DNA from: Paraspadella gotoi
Lineage: Eukaryota; Chaetognatha
Reading direction: 5' to 3'
Length of the DNA stretch: 64,000 nucleotides
Assembly: GCA_051294375.1 (NCBI GenBank)
Contig: CM119264.1
Span: 27,353,340 to 27,417,339, forward strand
Within the stretch, counting starts at the first letter, position 1, and each line of letters starts with the position of its first letter. Both the position numbers and the translations under genes were made by a program. Shown in pieces: positions 40,701 through 56,754 of the stretch. The notes beneath the pieces are model-generated. The model was not told the origin of the DNA, did no database searches, and worked only from the letters and a program-made list of their open reading frames with translations.

Positions 40701-42858
40701 AGGAAGTTATGGATATAGTAGTGTTATAGTGTTATAGAGTATGCTGCGAGAAAAATGAGGCCTAGTTCGTATATGATTCCTCAATCCTCATATGATGGTA
40801 TTTTTAGGCAAAAGAGCCTGGAGAAATTATCCGTGCATCGTGCAACACACCCATAGAAACTGTGAATCACTGCACAAAAAACAAAGTAAATAAAACTCTT
40901 CCTTCTGGTAAAGTGAAAGTCAACATGGAATGAATGTAATACTTTATATCTGCCGTTTCACTTCAGCAAAGTTCCCACTGAAGGGTTTTTTTTATAATGA
41001 AGTTGAATCACCTTTCAAAATTCTAATATTTTTTAGGTTATAACTAATAACTCCAATTATACGAGAAAGATCAAATATTTGTTTTTTTAACAATGATTTA
41101 GAATTTTCATGTTTTATTTATTTTATTTGCAAGTATTGCAAGAAAAGAAAGGATTCGGCAACAAAGAAACATTTCCAAGGATGTTGCCTCAGTTTTAAAG
41201 TCGAACAACAACCGGGAGAGTCAAGAAGTAAGACGATCTACGTTAAAAACCCGTTTAAATATCGTTGATTTGAGTTAAATATTAAATTTTGAACTGTACG
41301 ATTGTAATCGTTAACCAGTCACGGGCGACTGCGTTCCTGATTGCGACGCATGCCAAAAAAAATCCGAAGAAGAGGGCGGTCTCCAGTATCGATGCGGGTA
41401 TCAACATTTTAATTCGAAAAGTTTTATGTTGATTTACTTTGATTTTTTATGTCTCTCTTTTCTTTCCCAATCTTTCCTTTTCTCTTTTTTTTTTATTTAT
41501 TCTCTTTTCTTTTCCTTTTTGCTTCCCTTTGTGTGATCTTTTTAGTTGCGCCGCGAGTACTCGAGGAGCAACTCTTGGCAAGGCACTTTTCTATCGCTCT
41601 GTAGGTCGGTCGGTATGTCAGTCCGTCCGTCCATCGGTCTGTCTCACTTGCGGTAATGCTCATTACTCGCTTATAGTTGCTCATTTGTTAAGAAGGGAAA
41701 AGTCCTCAAATCTAAGTGACTGCTAGCGCCGCCTTAAGGAAATCCTAAAACTGTAAGGAATAAAAGACAGAATTTGGATGCAGTGCATGTCATAAATACA
41801 CGGGCTAAGAAAGTTATTGTAGTTATGTAGACATGTAGTCATTTTATGTTATGTTATGTCACGTAAAAATAAAGTCACTGCGGCGCAACACTTTGGATGA
41901 ACCGATCTTGTTTTTCTATCTTCCTATTTCCATTCGTATTTTTATCATGAACCCTTTTTTTCTCTTTTATTTTCTTCCTTTTCCCGTTTTCCCTTTTCAT
42001 TTTGGTTTTGCGCGAGTACTCGCGGAGCAACTCTATATGTCACTTTTTGGTCATGTCGGTCGGTATGGTCTGCCTCAGTCTGGTCCCACTGTTAAAAATG
42101 CATATAATTTGCCTATAGTTAGTTGCTCATTTGTTGAGACAGAAAAAATTCCAAATCCAAAGGACTGCTAGCGCCGCCTTAAGGAATTCCTAAACCTATA
42201 AAGAATAAAAGGCGGAATTTTGCTGCAAAGTTAGTCATGTAATGTCATATCATATCATATTATGTGATCAAAGAAAAATATACGTGAAAATAAAGTCACT
42301 GCGGCGCAACACATTGGAATTACCGTTCTTGTTTTTTTTCCTTTTCTCTTTTTACTTTATCGCTTCTTCCCCTTTCCTCCCTCTTTCTTTCCCCCCTCTT
42401 TCTTTTCTCCCTCTTTCTTTCCTCCCTCTTTTTTTCCTTCTCTTTCTTTCCTCCCTCTTTCTTTTCTCCCTCTTTCTTTCTTCCCTCTTTCTTTCCTCCC
42501 TCTTTCTTTCCTCCCTCTTTCTTTCCTTCTTTCCTTTTCTCTATTTTTATTTTTCGCCCCATTTTTCTTTCTGTTTTCTTAATTCCTCGTTCTATCCCTT
42601 CTCGTTTTTTTTTCTGTCATTTTCTCCTTCATCTGTTTCTTTTCTTTCCTTTCTTTTCATCGCAGAGGACTAGCTGCGTATCAAAATGAATTGAACCCGA
42701 CCGAAGAGGCGCTGGAAAACGAGAAGAATGCGCTGAAGAAGCAGGAGAACGAGACTGGAAAGGCTCGTCGAGATGCGTCCGGCGGTAGCTTCGTCTTCGT
42801 CGTCGTCCTCGCCGCCATCGTCCTTTCGGTCTTTTCGGTCGCTGACATTTATATCTAG
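37750..42858 (+). CDS. Novel cysteine-rich, probably GPI-anchored secreted protein
   Basis: Family not recognised. Exons: 37750-37831, 38127-38168, 38563-38622, 40307-40359, 40808-40885, 41134-41227, 41319-41397, 42666-42858; phases agree throughout, 226 residues. The ATG begins a signal peptide (MKWALAIVATSLATILA). The ectodomain has about 20 cysteines in short clusters, each exon carrying its own: SQCDKFKSCCRK, FCIHDCEQCK, FCVDDCEKDC, SCNTP, GCCLSF and DCVPDCDACQ. The FCxxDCE pattern recurs in adjacent exons 3 and 4, suggesting exon duplication. The end is a Lys/Glu-rich stalk, then DASGGS and a hydrophobic tail (FVFVVVLAAIVLSVF) reaching almost to the stop. This fits a GPI signal better than a membrane helix with a cytoplasmic tail. 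Exon 3 could instead run on to 38656 (SNLTAKG), but only the shorter donor keeps frame. Tail-to-tail with HHAT-like, 181 bp between stop codons. Confidence 0.68.
38859..39712. mobile_element. TA-flanked MITE-like DNA transposon remnant
   Basis: Terminal inverted repeats begin CAGGGAGGTCCAGC on both ends and stay similar for about 30 bp. Each end is flanked by TA (38857-38858 and 39713-39714), the target-site hallmark of Tc1/mariner elements. The 854-bp interior has no convincing transposase frame and contains a perfect 22-bp inverted repeat (39528-39549 with 39597-39618). It lies in intron 3 of the cysteine-rich gene. Confidence 0.7.
39528..39618. repeat. Perfect 22-bp inverted repeat (hairpin)
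   Basis: Arms 39528-39549 and 39597-39618 (TAGTTTAGTATAAGGCAATT and two further bases) with a 47-bp loop, inside the MITE-like element. Confidence 0.9.
41553..42335 (+). repeat. Two-copy tandem duplication in last intron
   Basis: Copy 1 (41553-41915) and copy 2 (42012-42335) share the start GCGAGTACTCG-GGAGCAACTCT, then GTTGCTCATTTGTT, then GACTGCTAGCGCCGCCTTAA, and an end containing AAATAAAGTCACTGCGGCGC. They are diverged and noncoding, and pyrimidine-rich DNA follows each. Origin unknown. Confidence 0.85.
42365..42545 (+). repeat. CCTCCCTCTTTCTTT tandem repeat
   Basis: A 15- to 17-bp pyrimidine unit repeated about ten times just before the acceptor of the last exon of the cysteine-rich gene. 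It extends that intron's pyrimidine tract. Confidence 0.9.
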
Positions 42859-43039
42859 AGAAGCAATTTTTTGAGGGGTTGTGGAATTGATACCTATTTG
42901 TTTTTACAATTGATATCTTTTCTAAAAGTTACGTTTAACGATTGGAAAATGTATGTATTAAAAGTTGTATTAAAAAGTCGTTAAAAATCTCTCGAGAATC
43001 AACTGCATAAAAATATTAAATAAGGAAGTAAGTTTTTTT

Positions 43040-46000
43040 TCATATTGCTAAAACGCTATTCTCCCGGTCGCCGACCAAACTTTGCTCCCATTCTCCCACG
43101 ATGGTCGAGCTCCAGCAAACGCAATAAGTCGCAAGAAAAACGACGCAGAATTCGTACAAATCTGTGGCGCCACTCGCTATGCCACTCGCCGTGCCATCCG
43201 CCGCGCCACTCGCCGCGCCAACAACTGCGCCACCAACGGCGTCGAAAAAGACTCGAATGACGCGGTGATTGGCGGCGAAAAAGCTGAACATTCCGACGGC
43301 GGATGAGGCGAAGAGGATAGCGGCGGCGGCGTGGCGGAGTCGAGCGGCGGCGGGGGCGGACAAGGAGAGGGTGAGGCGGAGGTAAAGGGGGTGAGTCTGG
43401 ATAAGGAAGGGGGAGGGTGAGGGAGTTGAGGTGGTGATTATGATGAATCGTTCGTCCACGTTGTCATTAAGAAAATTCCGTTTCGATTCAACATCGAAAT
43501 TTTATCAATTTCGCTGAATGATGATGATGATAATCATGACCATGATGATGATGACGATAATGATGATAATGATGACGACGATGATAATGAATCTCCGCTA
43601 AAGTTTCTTCCCGACAATAACATTTTTCCGCACCGTCTCCACCTGAAATCTTTTGGCCGACGTTTCGGCCAAGATGCCGACAAAATTGAGGAGCGACCAG
43701 ACGAGGATGAACTTCCTGCATCCGTGCCAGACGAAGATGTAGACGAAGCAGGCCAGAGTCGCCAGGAGTCGACGAGCCATTCCGAGGCGGGAGCCTCCAA
43801 GCGGGATGTAGATGTGGCGATGAAGGAAGTTGTAGAATCCTGGGTTGGTCACGTTTGAATTTTTTTCCCCATTTCATTTCATTTCATTTCATTTCATTTC
43901 ATTTCATTTCATTTCATTTCATTTCATTTCATTTCATTTCATTTCAATTTATTTCATTTCATTTCAATTTATTTCGTTTCAATTCATTTCATTTCTTTTC
44001 TTTTCTTTTCTTTTCTTTTCTTTTCTTTTCTTTTCTTTTCTTTTCTTTTCTTTTCTTTTCTTTTCTTTTCTTTTCTTTTCTTTTCTTTTCTTTTCGTTTC
44101 TTTGATACTTTGCTTTTTGTCTTTTCCTTTCTTTTCTTACTTTTCTTACTTTACTTTTCTTTTCCATTTTTTTTATTTCTTGGTTTTTCCTTAAATTGCT
44201 TAACCGACGACCTTTGTCAAAGTTCTTCCACATGTCCGAGTAGAGAACGACCCTGGCGGGACATTTGGGCGGAGAGGGCGCCACCACCCCGTCGACGGAG
44301 GCGAGGAGCCGATGTGAAGCGAAGACGAGGAGATATTTGACGTAAAAAGAACTGACCTGAGATGGAAGAAGGAGGAGAGGAGGAGGAGGAGGGAGGGAAG
44401 GGGGAGAAAGGGGAGGAAGGGGGATAGAGTGGGAGAGGAGAGAAAAAGGTGAATGAGGATAGATGATGAGGATAGAAAAGGGGGGGGTAGAAAGGGGGAT
44501 AGAAAGGGAGGGAGATGAGAAAAAGGGGAAGAAGAAGGAAGAGTGGAAGGAGACATCGTGAGAAAATTTGTTGATTTAATTTTAAAGAAAATTTATAGGA
44601 AATTGAAATATTTATAATACAGACTTTTACAAATTACAATCACGACATTTATCATCACGAGACTTTAAATTACGTAATTTAAAATCACAATCTTTACAAT
44701 CAAGAGATTTAAATACATAACTGATTAAACGGTATAAATTAATACGGTTTCAGATGTCGTCATACGAGCTCACATGAGGTAAGTAAAATTCAGAAGAGGT
44801 CGCTGACCCAAAAAGAGCATCGCTACAATTACAACACTTACGATGACAACATTTACATTCTCAAAACAACCTCCCGAGGATTCCTCTCTCCTCACTCCTC
44901 ACTTCCTCACTCCTCACTCCTCACCCGCCAAGAAGCCGACGGAAGCGAGATCCCTCAACCCCAGCATCTTCAACATCACCTCGTCCGTCAGGAGGACGTT
45001 GGAGAAGAGGAGATGGAGTGAGGCTTCGAGTAGGAGGAAGAGGAGGATAAGGTGAAGCAGTCGAAGGAGGAAGAGGAAGAGGAAAGGAAAGGAAGTGGGC
45101 GTGGCCTTCTGTCTTTCGTTTTTCGTTTTCGTAAATTTGAAAAAATCTTCGTAGAGAAGAAAAGGACCGACGAAGAAAAGAGGAAGATAAAAATTGTAGG
45201 AGAAAAGATCGAGGAAGGAGCAGAAGATGTCGTCGTTGTTGTCGTTGTCTTCGTGGTCGTTTTCGTCGTCGTGGTCATCGTGATTTTCTTCGCGAATTCT
45301 TTTCCTTTTCCGCAGCCGAATTCTTTTGTCTTCGTCGTCGTCGTCGTCTTCCTCTTTCCTCTCCTCCCTTAAATCTTCTTCCTCCCTCCTCTTCCTCTTC
45401 CTCCTCCTCTCCATCTTCCAACAGGCGTAACTTATTCCCCGATTCAGAGTCAAGGTGAAACTGATCGTCCAGAAATACCAGGTGACTGGATGCCAGGCGA
45501 AGAGGCCTGACGAAGGAAGGAAGGAGACGGCGAGGAGCGTCGAGAGATTCACGCCCCAAATGAGTGGGAGGGGATTGATTGACTGTTTTTTTTAAAAAAA
45601 AGTTTTTTAAATTAATATTTTATTTAATATTTTACTTAATATTTTTTTTATTTTATATGTAAACTCAATTTTTTTCTTAATACTCTATCATAATTTACAT
45701 ACATGTTTAAATTATATTTTACGTAATATTTACTTTAAATTTTACTTAATATTTTGTGATAATTAATTATTTCAACTAACCATGCTCAAACCGCCGCAAA
45801 TGACGATGACGACGAAAACGACGACGCCGACGTGCAGACAGACCGGTACAAATCCCAAAATATAAGTTAAAGTCGCCAAACAAAAGACACCAAGAATCGA
45901 ATTTCTTCCGCGAGATGTCAGCGGCGAACGGTGGAGGAAATTAGACAAAAGAACATGACCCGCGTAGAATGGAAGGAGGGTTGAGACCAGGAGTTTGAAG

Positions 46001-46523
46001 ACTTCGTATTCCGTGTTGTGGGTTTCCTTTGGAAGGGAAGGGAAGGGAATGGAAGGGAAAGGAAGAGAAGTGAAGGCAGGGAAGGGTAGGGAAGAGAAGG
46101 GAAGGGAAAGGAAGGGAAGGGAAGGGAAGGGAAGGGAAGGGTAGGCAGGGAAGGGTAGGGAAGAGAAGGGAGGGGAAGGGAAAGGAAGGGAAGGGAAGGG
46201 AAGGGAAGGAAAAGGAAGGGAAGGGAAGGGAAAGGAAGGGAAGGGAAGCAAAGTGAAATGTTGAACCATCATTGGTTCCCCTTTTCTTATCACAATTCGA
46301 CCTCACCTTTCAAAACTCACCCTGAAAGGCCCGACGCTTCTCCAAACGCCCGTCGAGGGTCGGAACGGCCATTTGTCGGCGGCGGCGTTCTCGGCGTCTT
46401 TTACGGCGTCGGCGTCGGCGTCGAAGGGGACGTCGGCGACGATGGCCGCGACGTCATCGGCGCGACGACGAAAAACGAGAGAAGACAAAACGAAGACGCG
46501 ATGAGTCATGTAGATGGCGCTCA
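43040..46523 (-). CDS. HHAT-like membrane-bound O-acyltransferase
   Basis: MBOAT enzyme most like hedgehog acyltransferase, which N-palmitoylates Hedgehog ligands in the secretory pathway. Exons in coding order: 46523-46321, 46026-45781, 45582-44918, 44351-44212, 43839-43643, 43396-43040; phases agree, about 600 residues (human about 490). Family landmarks: FYLPLFFVGPFL in exon 3; VKYLLVFA, VDGVVAP and the catalytic Asp in SDMWKNFDKG in exon 4; HIYIPLGGS and the catalytic His in FVWHG (His codon 43726-43724) in exon 5. The last exon carries the final helices. Two insertions are unusual: a 62-residue Arg/Lys/Glu/Asp/His/Asn segment (45414-45229) and a Gly/Ala/Ser segment (43234-43163). The 5' exon begins at an acceptor (CAAACAG), so an upstream exon probably encodes the first helix; a start at the ATG at 46509 is the alternative. 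Confidence 0.88.
43871..44095. repeat. (ATTTC)n then (TTTTC)n pentanucleotide array
   Basis: About 25 ATTTC units with a few ATTTA variants, then about 20 TTTTC units. It fills most of the 372-bp intron between HHAT-like exons 4 and 5. On the coding strand it is purine-rich GAAAA/GAAAT. Confidence 0.97.
44880..44925 (-). repeat. GTGAGGA array at an HHAT-like splice donor
   Basis: The coding strand reads GGTGAGGAGTGAGGAGTGAG and continues with more GTGAGGA units, so several consensus donors lie side by side. Only GA|GTGAGG at 44917 restores the conserved VKYLLVF frame with the next acceptor. Confidence 0.75.
46028..46252. repeat. (AAGGG)n array in HHAT-like intron 1
   Basis: Imperfect 5- to 6-bp GGGAAGGGAA units. 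On the coding strand the array is CCCTT, forming an exceptionally long pyrimidine tract before the exon 2 acceptor. Confidence 0.95.
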
Positions 46524-47188
46524 CTGTTTGAAAAGGAGAGGGGGCGGTTTGGACATTATTTATTCCTCTGTTTGTTATTTGTGTTTCTTTCCGTTATATT
46601 TTTTTTTTCATCTAGTTTATTGCGTCCATTGCTGGAAAGACATTAAGTACCATAGATACAGACAAAGACATAGTCTTTCCACATCAAAAGTGAATATCAA
46701 ACATATCGACCTTTTCTCATCATTATCTTTTTTCATCATCTTTCTCAGGATCATATAGATTATGTATCATCCCATTAACAGCCCCATCTACAGCTCCATC
46801 AACATCCCAATAGACAGGCTCATCAACAGCCCCATCAACAGCCCCATCCGCCTCCTCCCCAATTCAACCCACGAATCGTGCAGACGAAGTAAACTCCTTT
46901 TTCGTATTCGTGAAAACTTCGCCGAAAATTCGTCATCGTGAAAAGAAAAAAAAGTCGTGAATCGTGAGTCGTGAAATGAGAATGAAATGTGAATCTTCTT
47001 CGCGACGAGAATTTTTGTGAATCTCAATTATTATTTATTCCTTCTTTTTCACGCGATTTTCATCGGAAAAAAAAATCCATTTGAATTCTTTCTTCTTTCT
47101 TCCTCTGCTCGATTCTCTTTCCTGTGATCTCTCTTTTTTTAAATATTCTTATTCAGATTTATTGCCACGTTTCCACTTTCTTTTATTC

Positions 47189-47298
<110 letters not shown>

Positions 47299-47572
47299 CC
47301 TTTCTCTTATTGCTTTTTCGCCATCTTGCTCTATTTAGCTTTCTCCAACTCCTGAACACCTCGCGGCGCCACTTGGTGCATCTATTTGTCTTTCTCTCTG
47401 TCTCTCTCCCTCCCCCACTCCCTCTCTAGCAATTCCCCCCCAACGAACCGAGAGTTAGAGTGGCATCCAACAAGATCAGATTTGACCATAAATTAAATCA
47501 ACTAACGAACAACAAGGACTCGGGTGACTTATGCCAGAAAAATTCTGTCCTCGTGGCTGGGTTAGTGTTTGT

Positions 47573-47678
<106 letters not shown>

Positions 47679-48300
47679 TAGGTGGCGCTAACAGCCGGTA
47701 TAACAGACCTTTGGCGCTGTATTCAGGTTTTCACGTTTTCTTTTTTTTTGCCCTCGTAGTCGTTTTTATCATTGTCGTCTTTCTGGTCGTCGTCATCGTC
47801 GTCTTTGTTTGTTTTTGGTTGTTTTTTTTTCAATAGATGCGAATTTTACGTTTTGGACGTATTTCCCCAAATCTAACGCCATATTGCGTCTACAGTTTCG
47901 CGTGTTTTCCCAAATTAATCTTTAAATTAACCCCCAAGAAATGTAAATTAGGATAATAATTGATTCTATTAATCCTATTAACTCAAAATCTTTTTAAATT
48001 TAGATGCAGACAATTTTGGCCGTAAGCTTTACCGCTGGGAAGAGTATTTTCGTAACTGTGTGACTTCTCTTACGATCTGATTCTTAGTCATTTTCTGAGA
48101 GATATTTTGTCAAGACGCGGGATTCTTGGCATAAGATGGTAATCAGTGATGTAGTGGCAAAAATTGTCACGTTAAATTCTTGTCTTTTGTGGCAAGAATC
48201 AATTTGGGAAAATCTATTACTCGAAATTAAGTAATAAATTTCGGTCGGTGAAGACTGATTGATTTTTATTCGATTAATGTGACTCTGTCTGTCTTTGCGT

Positions 48301-48306
48301 CTCTCT

Positions 48307-48368
<62 letters not shown>

Positions 48369-48393
48369 CCTCTCTCTCTCTCTCTCTCTCTCT
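48301..48393. repeat. (CT)n microsatellite
   Basis: CT repeat with a few single-base interruptions. Confidence 0.97.
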
Positions 48394-48516
48394 TCTCACT
48401 CTCTTCCACTATCACAGGGGAAAGACTTACAAACTCAAGTCATGAAAATTCTTGAATTACAACAACCTGAGCGGTTTTTAAAACGGTGATCTTATTTACC
48501 TAATGTCTTTTTTCAA

Positions 48517-48631
<115 letters not shown>

Positions 48632-49727
48632 TCCCTCCCTCTAAAATTTTTTCCCCTCTCCATGTCACGCTCTGCGGGTTTGGCTCGAACAACGCCGCCG
48701 ACGACGACGACGACTATAACGACGACAACGACCGCGATATAAAACTGCCTGGCCGCCCTGGACGCCGACGCCGACGACGACCACGACGACTATAAAGACG
48801 ACTACGACGATAACGACGACGACGATCGATCGCAAAGATTCTGACGCGAATCCTGGACGGGAAAACTTTTTTTTTCTTTTAGTCTTTCATTCGCGTTTTA
48901 AGTCAAAGAAGAAAAAAAATAATGTTTACCTTAAGTCGCTTCCCGATTTTAAAAGGAAATCATTTCTTTTATGTTCGACGCTGAGTCTTAGCCTAAGTTA
49001 AAAAATAAAAAGAAAAAAATATAAAAAAAATATACCAACTCATTCACTGAAATTTCATTCCCGCTTTGAATAAATTTTCAGAAAATCATTCAACCGTACT
49101 CTCGTTGAATAATTTTTTTTTACCTTTTCATGAACTTTTTTGATAGGACCTATCATAGGTATATATTTAACGTTCTAGAAATAATAACTATTCTTATTTG
49201 CTTATCGGCACATTATAATACCGTCCATAGGATACACATAATATAAATTCTACAAGTACAACTAAACACAACGAAATACCCATTAAGTAGACTAGAAGTG
49301 TTCTGGCTCATGAACTCATGAACTATTCATTCGACTCATCCGCTTCATTTATTTCGTTCATCTTCTCCAATAAACTTGATTCATTAACCTTATTCATTTT
49401 ACTCATTTTCATTCATTTCCCTCTAATGAAACTTCATTCTTTCGTGTCATTCGTGCGAGTCGGTTTGTCTCTCGCGTGATTTGAAATCTCTGTAACGAAG
49501 ACTCGAAATTCGATTTTAAATCGAGAAAACTTCGTAAAAACGAGTCATCGACCTTTTTTTTTGCTGTCAATCGCATCGAAATTGTGAACATTAAAAAAAT
49601 GTTCTTATCTTATGTTTGACTTCTTTTTAACTTTGTCAAATAATATTTTTTTCTCTCTTTATTTTTTTAAAGGAAAATTTAAAGTTTTCTGAGTTTCCAC
49701 TCCGGATCGACCGCGACTCGAATCAAA

Positions 49728-54599
<4,872 letters not shown>

Positions 54600-55195
54600 T
54601 TCCTACTGTCGCCGTTGGCGTCGCAATCGACGAAAATCAGCAACAACCTTCAAACCTTTCCCTTTTTTTTCTCTCTCTGTCTCACTCTCGTTTGTAAAAG
54701 AAATGTAACTGCCCAGTGGACTTCATAATACACTAAATTAATCCTCACATTATCGAGGAAAAGCACAACTAAGCCGTCATTAGGTTTCTTAGTTTTGCGG
54801 AATTAGAACTTTATTTTTTTAGAGGCGAGCTATTAGTTTATTACTATATTAAAATAATGGCTTAATAATCAGAGTACGGTCAAACGATAATTATTGTAAG
54901 TAGAATGTAGAAGATGGAAGAATAGAGAAAAGAAAAACATGAGTTTTTTAACGATTGTTATAATCAAACAAATGTCAACTTCAAAGATAATATATTACAA
55001 TTGAAAAATTTTTTTATGTTTGATATTTCACGTAAATACAACACATAGATAATGAAATTAGAAATAAATCAAGCCGTGCCTGAACTAAATTGATTGAAAA
55101 ACTTTTACAATATTTTTGTTAGATTAGATATATGTACAAAAGAAAACAAAAGAACCGTCAGCATCTTCTTCATGTTGTCGTCGTTGTTGTTATTC
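54600..55195. other. Tail-to-tail spacer, EF-hand and claudin-like genes
   Basis: About 600 bp of AT-rich 3' sequence shared by two convergent genes. No further gene seen. Confidence 0.6.
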
Positions 55196-56754
55196 TCAGA
55201 CTCTCTCGAAACTACCTCGACTGTTGATCCAGAGAAAGACGAGGACAGAAGCGATGATGAGCATCGGACCCGTAGGAAGTTGAAAGTAGAAGGAAAGTCC
55301 GAAGACTCGATCGTTAATGTTATTCCCCATGTCGATGAACCTGGGATTTAATGGGGTAAATCGATAAGAGATTTGGGCGCTATTTTGCGAAAGTGGCACA
55401 TTTCCGTTCCTCATCCTTGAATTAATTTGAATTTTGATATTCAATTTTAATTTTTTTACTTAATATTTAATTTAATCCTTAACCCAAATACTAATCTTGG
55501 TTTTAATGCAAACCTAATTTCCTCATCCTAATATTAGGGGTAATTTTAATTAGTCTAGTACCCTCAGAAAAAAATTTAATACTATAATTTATTTTTACGA
55601 TAGATTATATTAATGCTGTATACATTAGCAATTAAATTTCATCGGCTATGGCTATAATATATACCTAATATATCCTTTAACCAAATATTTAACTTATTCG
55701 AACTGCCCGATAACTTACCTGATGCCGTAGTACCAGGCGCCGGCGCCGCCGAAGACGCTGACTTGAATGACGACCATGAGTCCGGAGATCAACAGCATCC
55801 AGGCTGCGGCCTTTGTTCGTTTGATGTTGAAAGCCTTTGATGGGGAAAGTTAAAAAAATATTTAAAATACTTGGATGACTTTTTATAAGGTACTTTAGAC
55901 AATAGATATCGTTATTATATTTCGTCGCTATAGTCGTAATAATAATAATCATTAATAATTTTCGTATAATCGGTCTCACGCGTGTGTATTCCATGATCAA
56001 CAATACGATGCTGAAGAAAGTCATTGCGATAGAAAACATTGCCGCCAATTGACAAACGAAAAGCCTAGAAAAAGAAATATTAATAATAATATTGATATAA
56101 AACGAAGAATATAAAAGTGGCCGCTTAATGAGCCTCACCAAATGGGCGTCTTCATGAATTTTCCGGAATCGTAAAAGCGACAATCGACCCACCAGTTCGG
56201 ATCTCCGCAGTCCTGGAAACATTTATATTACGTGATCTCGGTTATCCATATTCAGTTATTCACTGCATGCTTTCTGCATAGTTTCTTTCCTCACACATGA
56301 ATGAACTTCATTAGATTTGGGAGACGGTCAGATCGCAAAGAACACGACCGGTCATCTCAATAAAATAACAAGGGCATTGAATTGGGAACACAATGCTAAC
56401 TCGGCACACTGTGATGCTTTAATTATATATTGCGTCTTTCAGGTGTTTCCGTGTGCCTTGACTCTTTTAAGCTAAATTTAATCGCCGTGAAAAAGCATTA
56501 TCTCTGATATTGACCAATGACCAAACCGCCAATTTGACACCAGGACGTCGTGCTTGTCATGAAAGTTTCCAGGTCGACCGACTCACCGCGAACAAACCGT
56601 CGTGTCTGTGCTTGGTCATGCCCGGTCTGTCCAGCCAAATCGCCCACCAGGGGGCGATGGAGCAGATGGCGTCCAAGCAGAAGGCGACGACGGAAAAGAC
56701 CAACGCCACCGAAATCTGGTTCACGAGTTTCTGGTCTCCGTTGGTGACCCTCAT
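55196..56754 (-). CDS. Claudin/PMP22-superfamily tetraspan protein
   Basis: Four-helix membrane protein. Exons in coding order: 56754-56587, 56212-56139, 56064-55980, 55834-55719, 55340-55196; phases agree, 195 residues. The ATG at 56754 sits in a favourable AAAATGA context. TM1 is about residues 14-35. The first extracellular loop carries the superfamily signature as G53-L-F-x-x-C58-x8-C67, matching GLWxxC-x8-C with Phe for Trp. TM2 lies in exon 3 (MFSIAMTFFSIVLLIM), TM3 in exon 4 (WMLLISGLMVVIQVSVFGG) and TM4 in exon 5 (GPMLIIASVLVFLWI). The tail is short (NSRGSFERV) and could engage a PDZ domain through its final Val. Claudin, EMP/PMP22 or calcium-channel gamma-like roles cannot be told apart from sequence alone. 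Head-to-head with the P450, 1.4 kb between start codons. Confidence 0.8.

Noticed and set aside
43845-44340. 161-residue Phe/Ser/His-rich open frame on the plus strand
   Set aside because: It is a translation of the ATTTC/TTTTC repeat and lies antisense to an HHAT-like intron and exon.
45052-45372. Valine-rich hydrophobic open frame on the plus strand
   Set aside because: Antisense shadow of the charged insertion in HHAT-like exon 3.
45772-46293. Open frame extended through Pro/Ser/Phe/Leu repeats upstream of HHAT-like exon 2
   Set aside because: The extension is the CCCTT repeat of intron 1. The acceptor at 46027 and the phase match to exon 1 place it in an intron.
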